Assembly: GCF_900167905.1 (NCBI RefSeq)
Contig: NZ_FUYZ01000002.1
Location: forward strand, 402,090 to 466,089
DNA length: 64,000 nucleotides
Source of the DNA: Soonwooa buanensis
GTDB taxonomy: Bacteria > Bacteroidota > Bacteroidia > Flavobacteriales > Weeksellaceae
Direction of reading: 5' to 3'
Made by a program: the position numbers and the translations under genes. This document shows, in pieces, positions 1 through 8,549 of the stretch (position 1 is the stretch's first letter; every line of letters begins with the position of its first letter). The notes under the pieces were generated by a model. That model ran no database searches. It worked only from the letters and a program-made list of their open reading frames with translations, and was not told the origin of the DNA.

Positions 1-1052
1 TGCGTGGCAACCAACAATATATTATGTTAGGTTTTTCGGATGGGACAAAAGACGGCGGTTATTTGAAAGCGAATTGGGAAATCTATCGAGCAAAAGAGCG
101 TTTGACAGCCATTGCAAAAGAATTTGGGATTAAAGTCATTTTCTTCGATGGTCGTGGTGGTCCGCCAGCAAGAGGAGGTGGCAAGACGCATGATTTCTAT
201 GCTTCACAAGGCAAAACGATCGCCAACAACGAGTTAGAATTGACGATACAAGGTCAAACGATTACCAGTGTTTTCGGGAATAAAGACCAAGCGAAATACA
301 ATTTTGAACAGTTATTGACAGCAGGAATTGAGAACGATGTTTTTGAAAATTCTAAAAAAGATTTGACCGAAAAAGAGCGTCATTTAATTGATAATTTAGC
401 GGAACTTAGTTTCGAAAAATATTCGGAGTTAAAAGCGCATCCGATGTTTGTGCCGTATCTACAAGAGATGAGCACACTCGAATATTATGGAAAAACCAAT
501 ATTGGAAGTCGTCCGAGCAAACGTGGCGCAGATGGCGAATTAAAATTTGAAGATTTGCGGGCGATACCTTTTGTGGGTTCTTGGTCACAACTTAAGCAGA
601 ATGTTCCTGGCTTTTATGGATTCGGGACCGCGCTTAAAATTTTGAAAGATGAAGGTCGATTTGATGAAGTTAAATTCTTGTACCAACATTCAGATTTTTT
701 CAAAACTTTGGTGCTTAACTCGATGATGTCGATGAACAAAACTTATTTTCCATTAACTTATTATATGAAAGAAAATAAAAAGTTTGGTGAGTTTTGGAAT
801 GTCCTTTTTGATGAATTCAACCTGTCGAAAGAATTAATGTTAGAATTAACAGGTTTCAAAGTTTTGATGCAAGAAGAACCGCTTAACAGAAAATCGGTTT
901 TAATAAGGGAAAAAATCGTACTTCCGCTTCTGAGTATTCAGCAATATGCGCTAATGCAAATACAGAAAAATCCTGATAACAAAGCCGTTTACGAGAAGTT
1001 AGTGATTCGGTCTTTGTTTGGGAATATTAATGCAAGTCGTAACTCTGCTTAG
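1..1052 (+). CDS. ppc: Phosphoenolpyruvate carboxylase, C-terminal part (5' end outside window)
   Basis: PEP carboxylase makes oxaloacetate from phosphoenolpyruvate and bicarbonate, refilling the TCA cycle in the cytoplasm. The frame is open from base 3, so the gene starts before the window; about 350 residues are visible, well under half of a normal bacterial enzyme. Visible family segments are GFSDGTKDGGY near the left edge, a glycine-rich FDGRGGPPARGGG loop, FVGSWSQLKQNVPGFYGFG, and the C-terminus NINASRNSA, which stands where other PEPCs end in QNTG. The next gene begins 36 bases downstream on the same strand. The identification is firm; only the start is unseen. Confidence 0.94.
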   Translation, partial: RGNQQYIMLGFSDGTKDGGYLKANWEIYRAKERLTAIAKEFGIKVIFFDGRGGPPARGGGKTHDFYASQGKTIANNELELTIQGQTITSVFGNKDQAKYNFEQLLTAGIENDVFENSKKDLTEKERHLIDNLAELSFEKYSELKAHPMFVPYLQEMSTLEYYGKTNIGSRPSKRGADGELKFEDLRAIPFVGSWSQLKQNVPGFYGFGTALKILKDEGRFDEVKFLYQHSDFFKTLVLNSMMSMNKTYFPLTYYMKENKKFGEFWNVLFDEFNLSKELMLELTGFKVLMQEEPLNRKSVLIREKIVLPLLSIQQYALMQIQKNPDNKAVYEKLVIRSLFGNINASRNSA

Positions 1053-1088
1053 TTTTTTAATTTAACACAAAACAAAAATCCATTGACT

Positions 1089-3314
1089 ATGGCAGACTCA
1101 ACATCAGGCGTTTCTTCAGAGCTTTTTAAAACTATTTTTATGAATACTTCCATCGGAATCGTGTGGATGGATTCGGAGAGTTTTAAAATTAAAACCATAA
1201 ATCCTGCATTTCTTGATGTCTTTGATCTTGATGAAAATTGTATTGGTAAAAGTGGTTTAGACGTTTTTCCAAATTTAATTGTTAAAGATAATTTAGATAT
1301 AATTTCGGATATTATTAATAATGGCGGAAAACATAAACATGTTATTCAACTTTTAAAAAATGATGCAGAAAAGTCAGATGATGTACAGTTTTTTGTTTTA
1401 GAAATTTCTCGTGTTAATTTTGAAAATGAGTTTGGACTAATGATAACGCTGCGCCAAATTGGAGAGCGATTGTTCTTCGAAAAACGCATGGCAGAATCGA
1501 AAGAAAAGTTCGATTATCAGGTGGCGGGTTCATTGTTTTCGAAAGCAATTTTGATTGGCGAAGATGCGCAGATCGAGATCGCTAACGAACGTATGATTTT
1601 GACTTTGGGTAAAGGTTATAATATTTTGGGCTCTTCTATTTTTGATCTTTTCCCTGAATTAAAATCTCAAAAAATAGCTGAGTTATACAAGCTTTGTTTG
1701 GAAGAAGAAACAAAGATTTTCGAAAAGTGTATTCCCATAGAAATCAATATTAATGGTGTTCTCAAACATTTATTTTTAAAATTTGCTTTAAAACCTATAA
1801 CAAACAAAAGGGGAGATCAAAAGGCAGTTTTGTTGTCCGTTCTTAATATTACCGATTTGGTTCTTGCAAAGCAAAAGTTGTACGATCGAGAAGCTTTGCT
1901 CAAGCATTTTATCGAAAATCTACCAGTTGCCATTAATGTTTTAGAAGGTAAAGATTTTGTCTATCGTGTTTCTAATAAGATTTCGGAAAGTGTTTGGGGA
2001 TACAAAATAGACATAGGCACTCGCGTTATTGATACTGTCCCAGGTATTGAAGAACGTCCGATTTTTAAAAATTTACAAAAAGTTTTTAATGAAGGTATTC
2101 AGTACGAAAAGAAGGAGCACGAATATGTTGATGCCAAGGGGAATACACAATATATTAACTATATTTTTCAGCCAATTAGAGATGTTGATGGTAATGTGAA
2201 GTATGTGATGACTTTGGGTTATGATGTTTCGGAAGAACTAAAATATAAAAAACAACTCCGCGAAAACGAAAAGAAATTCAAAACCTTAGCAGAGTCGATG
2301 CCACAGTTGGTTTGGACTGCTGATAATGAAGGTAGTGCAGATTATTTTAACAGTAATTGGTATACGGTAACCGATATACAGTATGGCGAAAATCCTTGGG
2401 GAAACCTCGAAAAATTATTAGGCGTTTCGCCTTCAGAAGCTAAGGTTCTTACCGCAGAATGGTATAATTGCATTGCCAATAAAAAAGTTTATGAAAAGGA
2501 AATGCTGTTTAATAATTATAAAAAAACGGGTAAAAAACACTGGTTTTTAGTGAGAGCAATTCCGATTTATAATGACGAAAAAATGGTCGATTCTTGGATC
2601 GGAACTTGTACAGATATCGACGATTTCAAACAATTACAACAACAGAAAGATGACTTTTTGGGGATTGCGAGTCATGAGCTAAAAACCCCGCTAACCAGTC
2701 TAAAATTATATTCTCAGTATATCGGAAGAAATCTGCAAAATATAGGAGATACAGCTAATGCAAGTGTTGCTCGAAAAATGGACGAGCAGATTAATAAATT
2801 GACAGAGTTAATTGCTGAACTTCTTGATGTTACAAAAATCCAAAACGGAAGAATAGAATTAAAATCTAGTAAATTTGATTTTAATGACTTGGTGAATGAA
2901 GTTGTAGAAGAACAACAAATGGCGAGTAGACATCAGATTCTTGTTAATGCTAAGCCAGTTGGGATGATAGAAGCCGATCGTCATCGACTGTCGCAAGTCA
3001 TGAGCAATTTGATAGGTAATGCGATCAAATATTCGCCAGATGCTGATAAAGTCGTTGTAACTGCCGAACATTTGGGTGATAAAATCAGATTTTGTGTTCA
3101 AGATTACGGCATTGGAATTCCTGAAGAAAAAATTGAACATGTTTTTAAACAATATTATCGTGTGAGTGGTGAGAAGGAACATACAATTCCAGGTTTGGGA
3201 CTTGGTTTGTATATTTCTGCCGAAATCATCAAAAGAAGTAATGGTAACATTTATGTTAATTCTGAAAGGGGAAAAGGGTCTAATTTTTGTTTTGAACTTC
3301 CTGTAAAAAACTAA
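1089..3314 (+). CDS. Multi-PAS sensor histidine kinase
   Basis: Probable cytoplasmic sensor kinase that autophosphorylates on histidine. About 741 residues starting at the ATG at 1089; a TTG two codons upstream is less likely. The N-terminal 510 or so residues look like four successive PAS-type domains (about 10-130, 130-260, 265-390, 395-515), with no signal peptide or membrane helix. Then come the dimerisation box FLGIASHELKTPL with His529, the N box NLIGNAIKYSPDA, a G1 box DYGIGIP and a G2 box GLGLGLYIS. The receiver gene starts 16 bases downstream, so the two form a two-component pair. The PAS ligand is unknown; redox, light or small molecules are all possible. Confidence 0.93.
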   Translation: MADSTSGVSSELFKTIFMNTSIGIVWMDSESFKIKTINPAFLDVFDLDENCIGKSGLDVFPNLIVKDNLDIISDIINNGGKHKHVIQLLKNDAEKSDDVQFFVLEISRVNFENEFGLMITLRQIGERLFFEKRMAESKEKFDYQVAGSLFSKAILIGEDAQIEIANERMILTLGKGYNILGSSIFDLFPELKSQKIAELYKLCLEEETKIFEKCIPIEININGVLKHLFLKFALKPITNKRGDQKAVLLSVLNITDLVLAKQKLYDREALLKHFIENLPVAINVLEGKDFVYRVSNKISESVWGYKIDIGTRVIDTVPGIEERPIFKNLQKVFNEGIQYEKKEHEYVDAKGNTQYINYIFQPIRDVDGNVKYVMTLGYDVSEELKYKKQLRENEKKFKTLAESMPQLVWTADNEGSADYFNSNWYTVTDIQYGENPWGNLEKLLGVSPSEAKVLTAEWYNCIANKKVYEKEMLFNNYKKTGKKHWFLVRAIPIYNDEKMVDSWIGTCTDIDDFKQLQQQKDDFLGIASHELKTPLTSLKLYSQYIGRNLQNIGDTANASVARKMDEQINKLTELIAELLDVTKIQNGRIELKSSKFDFNDLVNEVVEEQQMASRHQILVNAKPVGMIEADRHRLSQVMSNLIGNAIKYSPDADKVVVTAEHLGDKIRFCVQDYGIGIPEEKIEHVFKQYYRVSGEKEHTIPGLGLGLYISAEIIKRSNGNIYVNSERGKGSNFCFELPVKN

Positions 3315-3330
3315 TACAATCTTTTCTCAA

Positions 3331-3708
3331 ATGTCGGAATTAAATAAAAAAATTATCATTGTTGATGACAATATTGCGATTTTGGATTCGTTGCAGATGA
3401 TGTTGGATTTGGAGGGTTATGATGTTCAGATTTTCGAAAAAGGTTCTGAAATGTATCAACAACTTGACAAAAACAATTTGCCCAATCTTATCCTGATGGA
3501 TATGTGGTTGGCTGGTGAAGACGGACGTGATATTTGTCGATTAATCCGTGCCAATGAGGATTTCGTGACGCTTCCAGTTGTTATCATGTCTGCAAGTCGA
3601 GGTCTTGCAAATTCCGCGATAGAAAGTGGTGCTAACGAGTTCGTTGCAAAGCCTTTTGATCTTTTCGATGTTTTGGATAAAATTAAAAAGTATTGTGATA
3701 AAAATTAA
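3331..3708 (+). CDS. Single-domain response regulator (receiver only)
   Basis: CheY-like receiver of 125 residues with no output domain. Acidic pair Asp12-Asp13, phosphoacceptor Asp57 in LILMDMWLAG, Ser87 at the switch Thr/Ser position and Lys107 in VAKPFD are all present, so it should be phosphorylatable. It lies 16 bases after the PAS histidine kinase and is very probably its partner. Without a DNA-binding domain it must act by protein-protein contact or in a phosphorelay. A bidirectional terminator follows immediately. Confidence 0.93.
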   Translation: MSELNKKIIIVDDNIAILDSLQMMLDLEGYDVQIFEKGSEMYQQLDKNNLPNLILMDMWLAGEDGRDICRLIRANEDFVTLPVVIMSASRGLANSAIESGANEFVAKPFDLFDVLDKIKKYCDKN

Positions 3709-3734
3709 AAGACTGCCTTTCTAGACAGTCTTTT
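3707..3734. terminator. Bidirectional intrinsic terminator
   Basis: AAAAGACTG at 3707-3715 pairs perfectly with CAGTCTTTT at 3726-3734, with A- and T-runs on the two sides. It sits between the convergent response regulator and small membrane protein genes. Confidence 0.8.
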
Positions 3735-3744
3735 ATAATTATTC

Positions 3745-3981
3745 TTATTGAGCAGAATTTTCAACATCTTGTTTTAATTCGCCAGCTTTATTTTTTGCTT
3801 GATCAACCACTTCGTTCGCTTTGGATTTTAGATCGTTACCGAATTTTGTTAAGTTGTCTTTTGCTGTATTGATTTTATCTTTTACAGCTTGTTGCTCTTC
3901 TGGCGTTGACTTTTTGTATTTCCAATATGCTAAAGCGCCTAATCCTAATAAAGCCAAAAGGCCATTTTTTTTAGATCCCAT
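3745..3981 (-). CDS. Small single-helix membrane protein with amphipathic tail (YtxH-like)
   Basis: A 78-residue protein. Residues about 7-22 form one hydrophobic segment (LLALLGLGALAYW), followed by a lysine-rich, alanine-rich charged helix (about 25-78) resembling the tails of YtxH-like or late-embryogenesis-type stress proteins. No catalytic residues are visible. It is a monocistronic minus-strand gene with its own A/T-rich upstream region. Function is not known; a membrane or stress-associated structural role is an inference from shape only. Confidence 0.8.
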   Translation of the reverse strand: MGSKKNGLLALLGLGALAYWKYKKSTPEEQQAVKDKINTAKDNLTKFGNDLKSKANEVVDQAKNKAGELKQDVENSAQ

Positions 3982-4204
3982 AATTTATTTGTTTTAATTA
4001 TTAACTATTTGTTCTAGTAGTCTAAAAGGAAATAACGTGCCAAAAAAGAATTGTTAATTCATAATAAAAGTTAAATTTTGGAGTAGTTAATCCTGTTTTT
4101 TGATGCTGATTGTAAGTTTATTAGTTGCCTTAGTTTAATTCAGTTTTTCTATAAATATATGTTTAAAAAAAATGAAATTCTCTTTTGACAATCGTGGTAA
4201 ACAG

Positions 4205-4771
4205 TTACTGCTTTTCGCCCAAACTATTGATGGCTTCGATTAGGTTTTCTTCACCGTGACCGCCACATTTACTATACACAATTTTACCATCTTTATCAAT
4301 AACTGTTTTTAAAGGATAACAAAATGAACCAAGTAAAATTTGTTTTTGTTTTTCAGTACTTTGTGTATTGTCAATTTGATCAAATAGGATTCCAGAGTTT
4401 TTCATCATTTGATGAAGTGCTTTTTGGTCATCATCGTGATCTTCAAGAATTCCAATGAAGTTAGCTTTATCTTTAGTCGCCTCATAGACGCGATTCATTT
4501 CTGCGGGCATATCGTAGGTGTCCGATTTTTGAAGATAATCTTTGCGATATACAATAATGACCAAAGTTTTTCCGAGATAATCTTTTGTGTTAAAAGTCTT
4601 ACCAGAAATAGTTTTCGCCGAAAAATCTTTTAATTTTTGTTCAGGTTCTAGAGTTATTAATTTTTTTCGGTATTCAGCTAATTCTTTTGTACGATCAATG
4701 TCTGGTTCTTCTTTTTTCTGACACGAAAATGCAAAAGGAAGGATCAGCGTTAGTAAAAGAAGTTTTTTCAT
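4205..4771 (-). CDS. Redoxin-like lipoprotein without a CxxC active site
   Basis: A 188-residue protein with a lipoprotein signal (MKKLLLLTLILPFAFSC, lipobox Cys17), so probably anchored in the envelope. The rest has the order of an AhpC/TSA-TlpA thioredoxin fold: KLKDFSAKTISGKTFNTKDYLGKTLVIIVYRKD, then ILEDHDDD and a C-terminal TVIDKDGKIVYSKCGGHGEENL strand-turn-strand, each named here in parts of the fold. Where TlpA/ResA proteins carry WCxxC, this protein reads RKDYLQKS, so the usual dithiol is missing. Later cysteines (FCYP and KCGG) could act instead. Thioredoxin-fold placement is good; enzymatic activity is doubtful. Confidence 0.78.
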   Translation of the reverse strand: MKKLLLLTLILPFAFSCQKKEEPDIDRTKELAEYRKKLITLEPEQKLKDFSAKTISGKTFNTKDYLGKTLVIIVYRKDYLQKSDTYDMPAEMNRVYEATKDKANFIGILEDHDDDQKALHQMMKNSGILFDQIDNTQSTEKQKQILLGSFCYPLKTVIDKDGKIVYSKCGGHGEENLIEAINSLGEKQ

Positions 4772-4812
4772 AATTGTATTTTATGTTTCTAAAATACAAT
4801 TTTTGCTAAACA

Positions 4813-4846
4813 AATACGCCCAGAAAATTAATTTTCTGGGCGTATT
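4813..4846 (-). terminator. 34-bp perfect palindrome, likely rsmA terminator
   Basis: Bases 4813-4846 form a perfect palindrome centred between 4829 and 4830, with GC-rich ACGCCCAG/CTGGGCGT flanks and an AT-rich centre. It lies just after the rsmA stop on the minus strand, and the minus strand continues into a short T-rich tract. Read as the rsmA terminator. Confidence 0.65.
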
Positions 4847-4867
4847 CAATATTTTGATTAATGCTTT

Positions 4868-5638
4868 TTACTTCGCATCTTTCCATTCGTTAGCAAAATT
4901 GATGAAGTCTGCTACAGACAATTCTTCAGCTCTTATATCAAGGAAAGGATGTATTTTCATACTTTCAGGGATGTTGAGAACTTTTAAAGCGTTGCTCAAT
5001 TTTTTACGTCTTTGGTTAAAACCTGCTTTCACAATTTTCTTGAAAAGTTCTTCGTTACCAGCCAAACCTTCTTTTGGATTTCTGAGCATTCTGATAACAC
5101 CAGATTTTACTTTGGGTGGTGGATTGAAGACATTTTCGTGAACCGTGAAAAGATAGTCAACATCGTAATAAGCTTGGATCATCACGGATAATATTCCATA
5201 ATCTTTGGAGCGTGGTTTTGCGGCAGTACGTTCTGCAACTTCTTTTTGGAACATCCCGACCATCTCTGGCACCACTTCGTAATTATCAACTATTTTAAAT
5301 AAAATCTGTGACGAAATATTGTACGGAAAATTTCCGATAACTGCCAGCTGTCCTTTAAAAACTGTAGGAATGTCAATTTTTAAAAAGTCTCCAACGAAAT
5401 GTTGTTCCTGTAACTTCGGATAATGAATCTTAAGATAATCGATAGATTCGGTGTCGATTTCTGCAACAAAAGTTTCTGTTGTTTTGTCCAAAAGAGACTT
5501 TGTTAGTACGCCCATTCCAGGTCCAACTTCCAAAACTTGGTCATAGCCTTGGTAAGAAAGTCCATCGACAATATTTCTTGCAATATTTTGATCAGTCAAA
5601 AAGTGTTGACCTAGGTGTTTTTTGGCACGTACATTCAT
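4868..5638 (-). CDS. rsmA: 16S rRNA (adenine1518/1519-N6) dimethyltransferase
   Basis: RsmA (KsgA) dimethylates two adjacent adenosines in the 3' hairpin of 16S rRNA during small-subunit maturation, using S-adenosylmethionine. The 256-residue length is normal. Visible are the N-terminal KKHLGQHFLTD signature (7-16), SAM motif I LEVGPGMGVLT (about 36-46), the acidic AEID that binds the ribose, catalytic motif IV NFPYNISS (103-110), and the KRK-type C-terminal FNQRRKKLSNALK. A TATCTTTG promoter box ends only four bases before the ATG. It is monocistronic, with the palindromic terminator behind it. Confidence 0.96.
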   Translation of the reverse strand: MNVRAKKHLGQHFLTDQNIARNIVDGLSYQGYDQVLEVGPGMGVLTKSLLDKTTETFVAEIDTESIDYLKIHYPKLQEQHFVGDFLKIDIPTVFKGQLAVIGNFPYNISSQILFKIVDNYEVVPEMVGMFQKEVAERTAAKPRSKDYGILSVMIQAYYDVDYLFTVHENVFNPPPKVKSGVIRMLRNPKEGLAGNEELFKKIVKAGFNQRRKKLSNALKVLNIPESMKIHPFLDIRAEELSVADFINFANEWKDAK

Positions 5639-5642
5639 TTTG

Positions 5643-5650
5643 CAAAGATA
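5643..5650 (-). promoter_or_regulatory. Putative -7 box of rsmA, adjoining the ATG
   Basis: The minus strand reads TATCTTTG, a perfect match to the Bacteroidota TAnnTTTG box. Only four bases separate it from the rsmA ATG, so the transcript would be nearly leaderless. No clear -33 TTG was found. Confidence 0.5.
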
Positions 5651-5680
5651 TTTATTTTTGAATTAGGAATTACGAGTTTT

Positions 5681-5800
5681 GAATTATGAATTATGAATTA
5701 TGAATTATGAATTATGAATTATGAATTATGAATTATGAATTATGAATTACGAATTAATTTTGCTAGACAACAGACAACAGACAACAGACAACAGACAACA
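5681..5800 (+). repeat. Composite heptamer element, copy 1
   Basis: Nine units of GAATTAT (5681-5743) and one GAATTAC lead into the junction GAATTAATTTTGCTA (5751-5765). This is followed by five units of GACAACA (5766-5800) and degenerate CCAACAACC words. The junction contains TAATTTTG (5755-5762), a match to the TAnnTTTG -7 box. Three other copies share the plan (8474, 25850, 27291) with different heptamers. The next plus-strand gene is ftsX, with a hairpin repeat in between. Confidence 0.85.
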
Positions 5801-5885
5801 ACCAACAACCATGAACCATCAACCGACAACCATAATCCAAAATCTAAAATCTAAAATCTAAATTCAACGTCATTGTTTTGCAATA

Positions 5886-5982
5886 GGGATGGAAGCGGCA
5901 TCCTTTGTGGTGGCGCGAGGCGACGGAGCGTAGCGGAGTCGTCCGAGTGCCACTACAAAGATATAGCGGACAGCCCGACCGC
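5886..5982. repeat. Dispersed hairpin element, class A, copy 1
   Basis: Fixed ends AAGCGGCATCCTTTG and CAAAGATATAGCGGA enclose a variable stem: CTTTGTGGTGGC (5903-5914) pairs with GCCACTACAAAG (5949-5960) apart from one G-U-type mismatch. The loop holds GGAGCGTAGCGGAGTCG. Copy 2 at 12890 has the same ends but a different, still paired, stem. The stretch is more GC-rich than its surroundings. A short minus-strand reading frame across it is not a gene. The rest of the rsmA-ftsX gap is AT-rich without further structure. Confidence 0.75.
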
Positions 5983-6147
5983 AAAATAGGCTGGCCTAAA
6001 GCTTTGGTTTTTGCGGGATTGCCCAAAAAATATCCTCGAAAATTGATTTAGAATGCTCGCTTTTTATGATTTTATTAACAATACTTTGCCCTATTTTCGA
6101 GGCTTAAGTGAATATTATTTTCTATTTTAGCAGAAAATTTTTATTTA

Positions 6148-7047
6148 ATGCCAAAGACTGTAGAGGATATTAACAAAAGTAGATTACGATCCAGTAACAT
6201 TACCGTAGTTATAAGTATTGCTTTAGTTCTTTTTCTTGTGGGCTTATTCGGGTTAATCCTGATTAATGCTCAAAAATACTCGGATTATATTAAGGAACAA
6301 TTGGTTGTACAAGCTTATTTTGATGAGAATCTTGATGTAAAAGATTCTGCAAAAATCGAAAAAGCCAATCAGGTAAGTTATGAACTTATCAAGACGCTTC
6401 CGTTTGTGAAAAAGGCAACTTTTATCTCAAGAGAACAGGCTTCTGTGGAAGCTAGAAAAAGTATGGGGATTGACTCCGAAGCTTTGTTCGATTCGCATAT
6501 TTTTCCGCCATCTGTAGAGGTTTCTTTGAAGCCAGAGTACGTGGATCCTGCTAAAATAGAACAGGTTGTAAAAGAGCTTTCTAAAGTGCAAGGTGTGAAG
6601 GAAGTTAAAAATGACGACACGCTAACTAAGTATGTATACAACAACCTTAACAGAATTTTGAAATGGATTTTCGGATTTTCGGTTTTGTTTTTAGTATTGG
6701 CGATTGTATTAATTAATAACTCGATTCGACTTAAGATTTACTCTAAACGTTTTATTATCAAGACGATGCAGTTGGTTGGTGCGAAGCGACGTTTCATTTT
6801 GAAGCCTTTCGTAATCGAAGCTATTATATTAGGTTTGTTAGGTGCATTAATAGGATTGGCAGCTTTAGGAGGACTTTGGTATTTCTTCACAAACGAGATC
6901 GGAACGCCTTTCGTTAATGATCCTAATCAATACTTATTATTAGTGATTGCTGTTTTTGCAGTGGGTGTTTTAATTACAGTTCTAAGTACTATCTTTGCAA
7001 CTTGGAGATTCTTAAGATCTCATGTTGACGATTTGTATTATTCATAA
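6148..7047 (+). CDS. ftsX: Cell division protein FtsX (ABC-type permease)
   Basis: FtsX pairs with the ATPase FtsE at the division site, where it links cytokinesis to activation of peptidoglycan hydrolases. The 299-residue protein has the family layout: a cytoplasmic N-terminus, first membrane helix near residues 20-45, a periplasmic domain (about 50-165), then three helices typical of MacB/FtsX permeases (about 172-200, 222-245, 265-290). The motif ELIKTLPFVKKATFISREQA is the usual FtsX periplasmic signature. It starts two bases before the next gene, forming an operon with a DUF3098 gene and uppP. No ftsE is adjacent. Confidence 0.93.
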   Translation: MPKTVEDINKSRLRSSNITVVISIALVLFLVGLFGLILINAQKYSDYIKEQLVVQAYFDENLDVKDSAKIEKANQVSYELIKTLPFVKKATFISREQASVEARKSMGIDSEALFDSHIFPPSVEVSLKPEYVDPAKIEQVVKELSKVQGVKEVKNDDTLTKYVYNNLNRILKWIFGFSVLFLVLAIVLINNSIRLKIYSKRFIIKTMQLVGAKRRFILKPFVIEAIILGLLGALIGLAALGGLWYFFTNEIGTPFVNDPNQYLLLVIAVFAVGVLITVLSTIFATWRFLRSHVDDLYYS

Positions 7048-7049
7048 TT

Positions 7050-7358
7050 ATGGCTAAAAAGAATAAATTTTCGGCGGATCAATTTGGAAGCCCAGCTTCT
7101 GCGCCAACGCCAAAAGAAAATAATTTTTATTTTGGGAAAGCTAACTTCAAATGGATGTTAATCGGTTTGGCTTGTATTATCTTAGGATTTGTCCTGATGA
7201 TGGGCGTTGACGCTAACACAACACCAGAAGGGAAGTTTGATCCTAATTATTGGAACGAAGGGATTTTTTCTGTTGTCAGAATCCGTATCGCACCTTTCTT
7301 GGTGATTGCAGGATTTGTGGTTCAGATTTATGCTATCCTGAAACGTGACAAAAAATAA
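7050..7358 (+). CDS. DUF3098 family membrane protein
   Basis: A 102-residue protein with a polar, proline-containing N-terminal 35 residues and two hydrophobic segments (about 38-58 and 78-97), matching the small Bacteroidota DUF3098 family that habitually follows ftsX. Its start lies two bases after the ftsX stop, so translation is likely coupled. No enzymatic motif is visible. A role connected with division or wall synthesis is inferred only from its neighbours ftsX and uppP. Confidence 0.87.
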   Translation: MAKKNKFSADQFGSPASAPTPKENNFYFGKANFKWMLIGLACIILGFVLMMGVDANTTPEGKFDPNYWNEGIFSVVRIRIAPFLVIAGFVVQIYAILKRDKK

Positions 7359-7386
7359 CTAGAATTTTATAAAATAAAATCATATT

Positions 7387-7424
7387 AAACTTTGGAAGAG
7401 TTCTGTTCTTTTTCAAAGTTTTTT
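7387..7424 (+). terminator. Weak hairpin between DUF3098 gene and uppP
   Basis: AAACTTTG (7387-7394) pairs with CAAAGTTT (7414-7421), and the stem can extend imperfectly inward; T residues follow. It may attenuate rather than stop transcription into uppP. Confidence 0.45.
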
Positions 7425-7444
7425 CAATTTAACGACAAAAAACT

Positions 7445-8266
7445 ATGGATTTAATAAAAGCAATAATCATCGCTATTGTTGAAGGTTTAACCGAATATCT
7501 GCCAATATCTTCAACGGCGCACATGGGATTCGCTGCCAACCTTATGGGTATGGAAGAAACCGAATTTCTAAAAATGTTCCAAGTGTCGATTCAGTTTGGG
7601 GCAATTTTGTCTGTGGTTGTCGCCTATTGGAAAAAGTTTTTTGATTTTAATAATCTTAAATTCTATCTTAAACTAGGTTTTGCGGTTATTCCGGCCTTAG
7701 TTTTAGGTTATTTATTCGATGATAAAATCGAAGCCGTTCTAGGTAACCAAATTGCAATTTCGTCGGTTTTGGTTTTAGGTGGTGTTATTTTATTATTTGC
7801 AGATAGTTGGTTCAAGAATCCCAAAATTGATGACGAAAAAGGCATTTCTATCAAGAAAGCTGTTACCATCGGCTTTTGGCAGTGTCTTGCGATGATGCCT
7901 GGGACGAGTAGAAGTGCGGCGTCTATCATTGGTGGTATGACGCAAGGTTTAACACGAAAAGCGGCGGCTGAGTTTTCATTTTTCTTGGCGGTTCCTACAA
8001 TGTTAGCGGTGACGGTTTATTCTGTTTTTGTAAAAACTTGGGGAAAAGAAACGGCAACACCTATGAAGGGTTATGAGATGATTATGGAATCTCAAAATCA
8101 CATTATCGCTTTCGTAGTTGGTAATATCGTGGCTTTTGTTGTGGCACTTATCGCTATCAAATCTTTCATCGGCTTGCTTAACAAATACGGTTTCAAACCT
8201 TGGGGTTGGTACAGAATTTTTGTTGGTGTGGCATTGTTGATTTATTTTCAATGGTTTAATAATTAG
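7445..8266 (+). CDS. uppP: Undecaprenyl-diphosphatase (BacA/UppP)
   Basis: Integral membrane phosphatase that turns undecaprenyl diphosphate into the monophosphate, recycling the lipid carrier for peptidoglycan and surface glycans; overproduction gives bacitracin resistance. The length, 273 residues, is typical. Both catalytic regions are intact: EGLTEYLPISSTAHM near residues 14-28, with the family glutamates and Ser-Thr-His, and MPGTSRSAASIIGGM near residues 150-165. About eight hydrophobic segments are evident. It is the third gene of the ftsX group. A dispersed hairpin repeat follows directly after its stop. Confidence 0.96.
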   Translation: MDLIKAIIIAIVEGLTEYLPISSTAHMGFAANLMGMEETEFLKMFQVSIQFGAILSVVVAYWKKFFDFNNLKFYLKLGFAVIPALVLGYLFDDKIEAVLGNQIAISSVLVLGGVILLFADSWFKNPKIDDEKGISIKKAVTIGFWQCLAMMPGTSRSAASIIGGMTQGLTRKAAAEFSFFLAVPTMLAVTVYSVFVKTWGKETATPMKGYEMIMESQNHIIAFVVGNIVAFVVALIAIKSFIGLLNKYGFKPWGWYRIFVGVALLIYFQWFNN

Positions 8267-8267
8267 A

Positions 8268-8375
8268 ATTATTTGGGCAGCTTTTCCCCCTAAGCTTGTA
8301 GTGAGTTTATCGAAGTGCTCCCACTTTTTTGTTTTCTGAAAAAAAAGAGCTCTGCTCAACTCGAGGAACGAAATT
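8268..8375. repeat. Dispersed element, class B, copy 1 (degenerate)
   Basis: Begins TTATTTGGGCAGCTTTTCC and later carries CTTTTTTG followed by AAAAAAGAGCTC, matching in order the fixed parts of class B copies at 10560, 15407 and 25589. The distal GGGGCGC end is not clear, so this copy is decayed or divergent. Confidence 0.55.
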
Positions 8376-8473
8376 CTTCGAATCAAATAAAAAAAAACGG
8401 GAGAAATGAGATAAGCCGGGCTGCAGATTATAAGCAGAATAAAAATTCTACTTTTTTAGGATTTAGAAATTAA

Positions 8474-8545
8474 GATTTACGAATTAATTTTGCTAAAAAC
8501 TAAAAACTAAAAACTAAAAACCAACAACTGTCAACCAACAACCAA
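8474..8545 (+). repeat. Composite heptamer element, copy 2 (short first array)
   Basis: One GATTTAC, then the junction GAATTAATTTTGCTA (8481-8495) carrying TAATTTTG (8485-8492), then four units of TAAAAAC (8494-8521) and CAACAACC-type words. The plan is as in copies 1, 3 and 4. It ends a few bases before the cupin ATG, so the junction box is well placed to be that gene's promoter. Confidence 0.75.
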
Positions 8546-8549
8546 AAAA

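Noticed and set aside
5844..6026. Minus-strand 60-codon frame across the class A hairpin
   Set aside because: Its sequence is the repeat itself and changes completely in copy 2, so it is not protein-coding.
8003..8386. Minus-strand 127-codon frame over the end of uppP
   Set aside because: Antisense to a firmly identified gene and extending into a repeat; no start context or homology.
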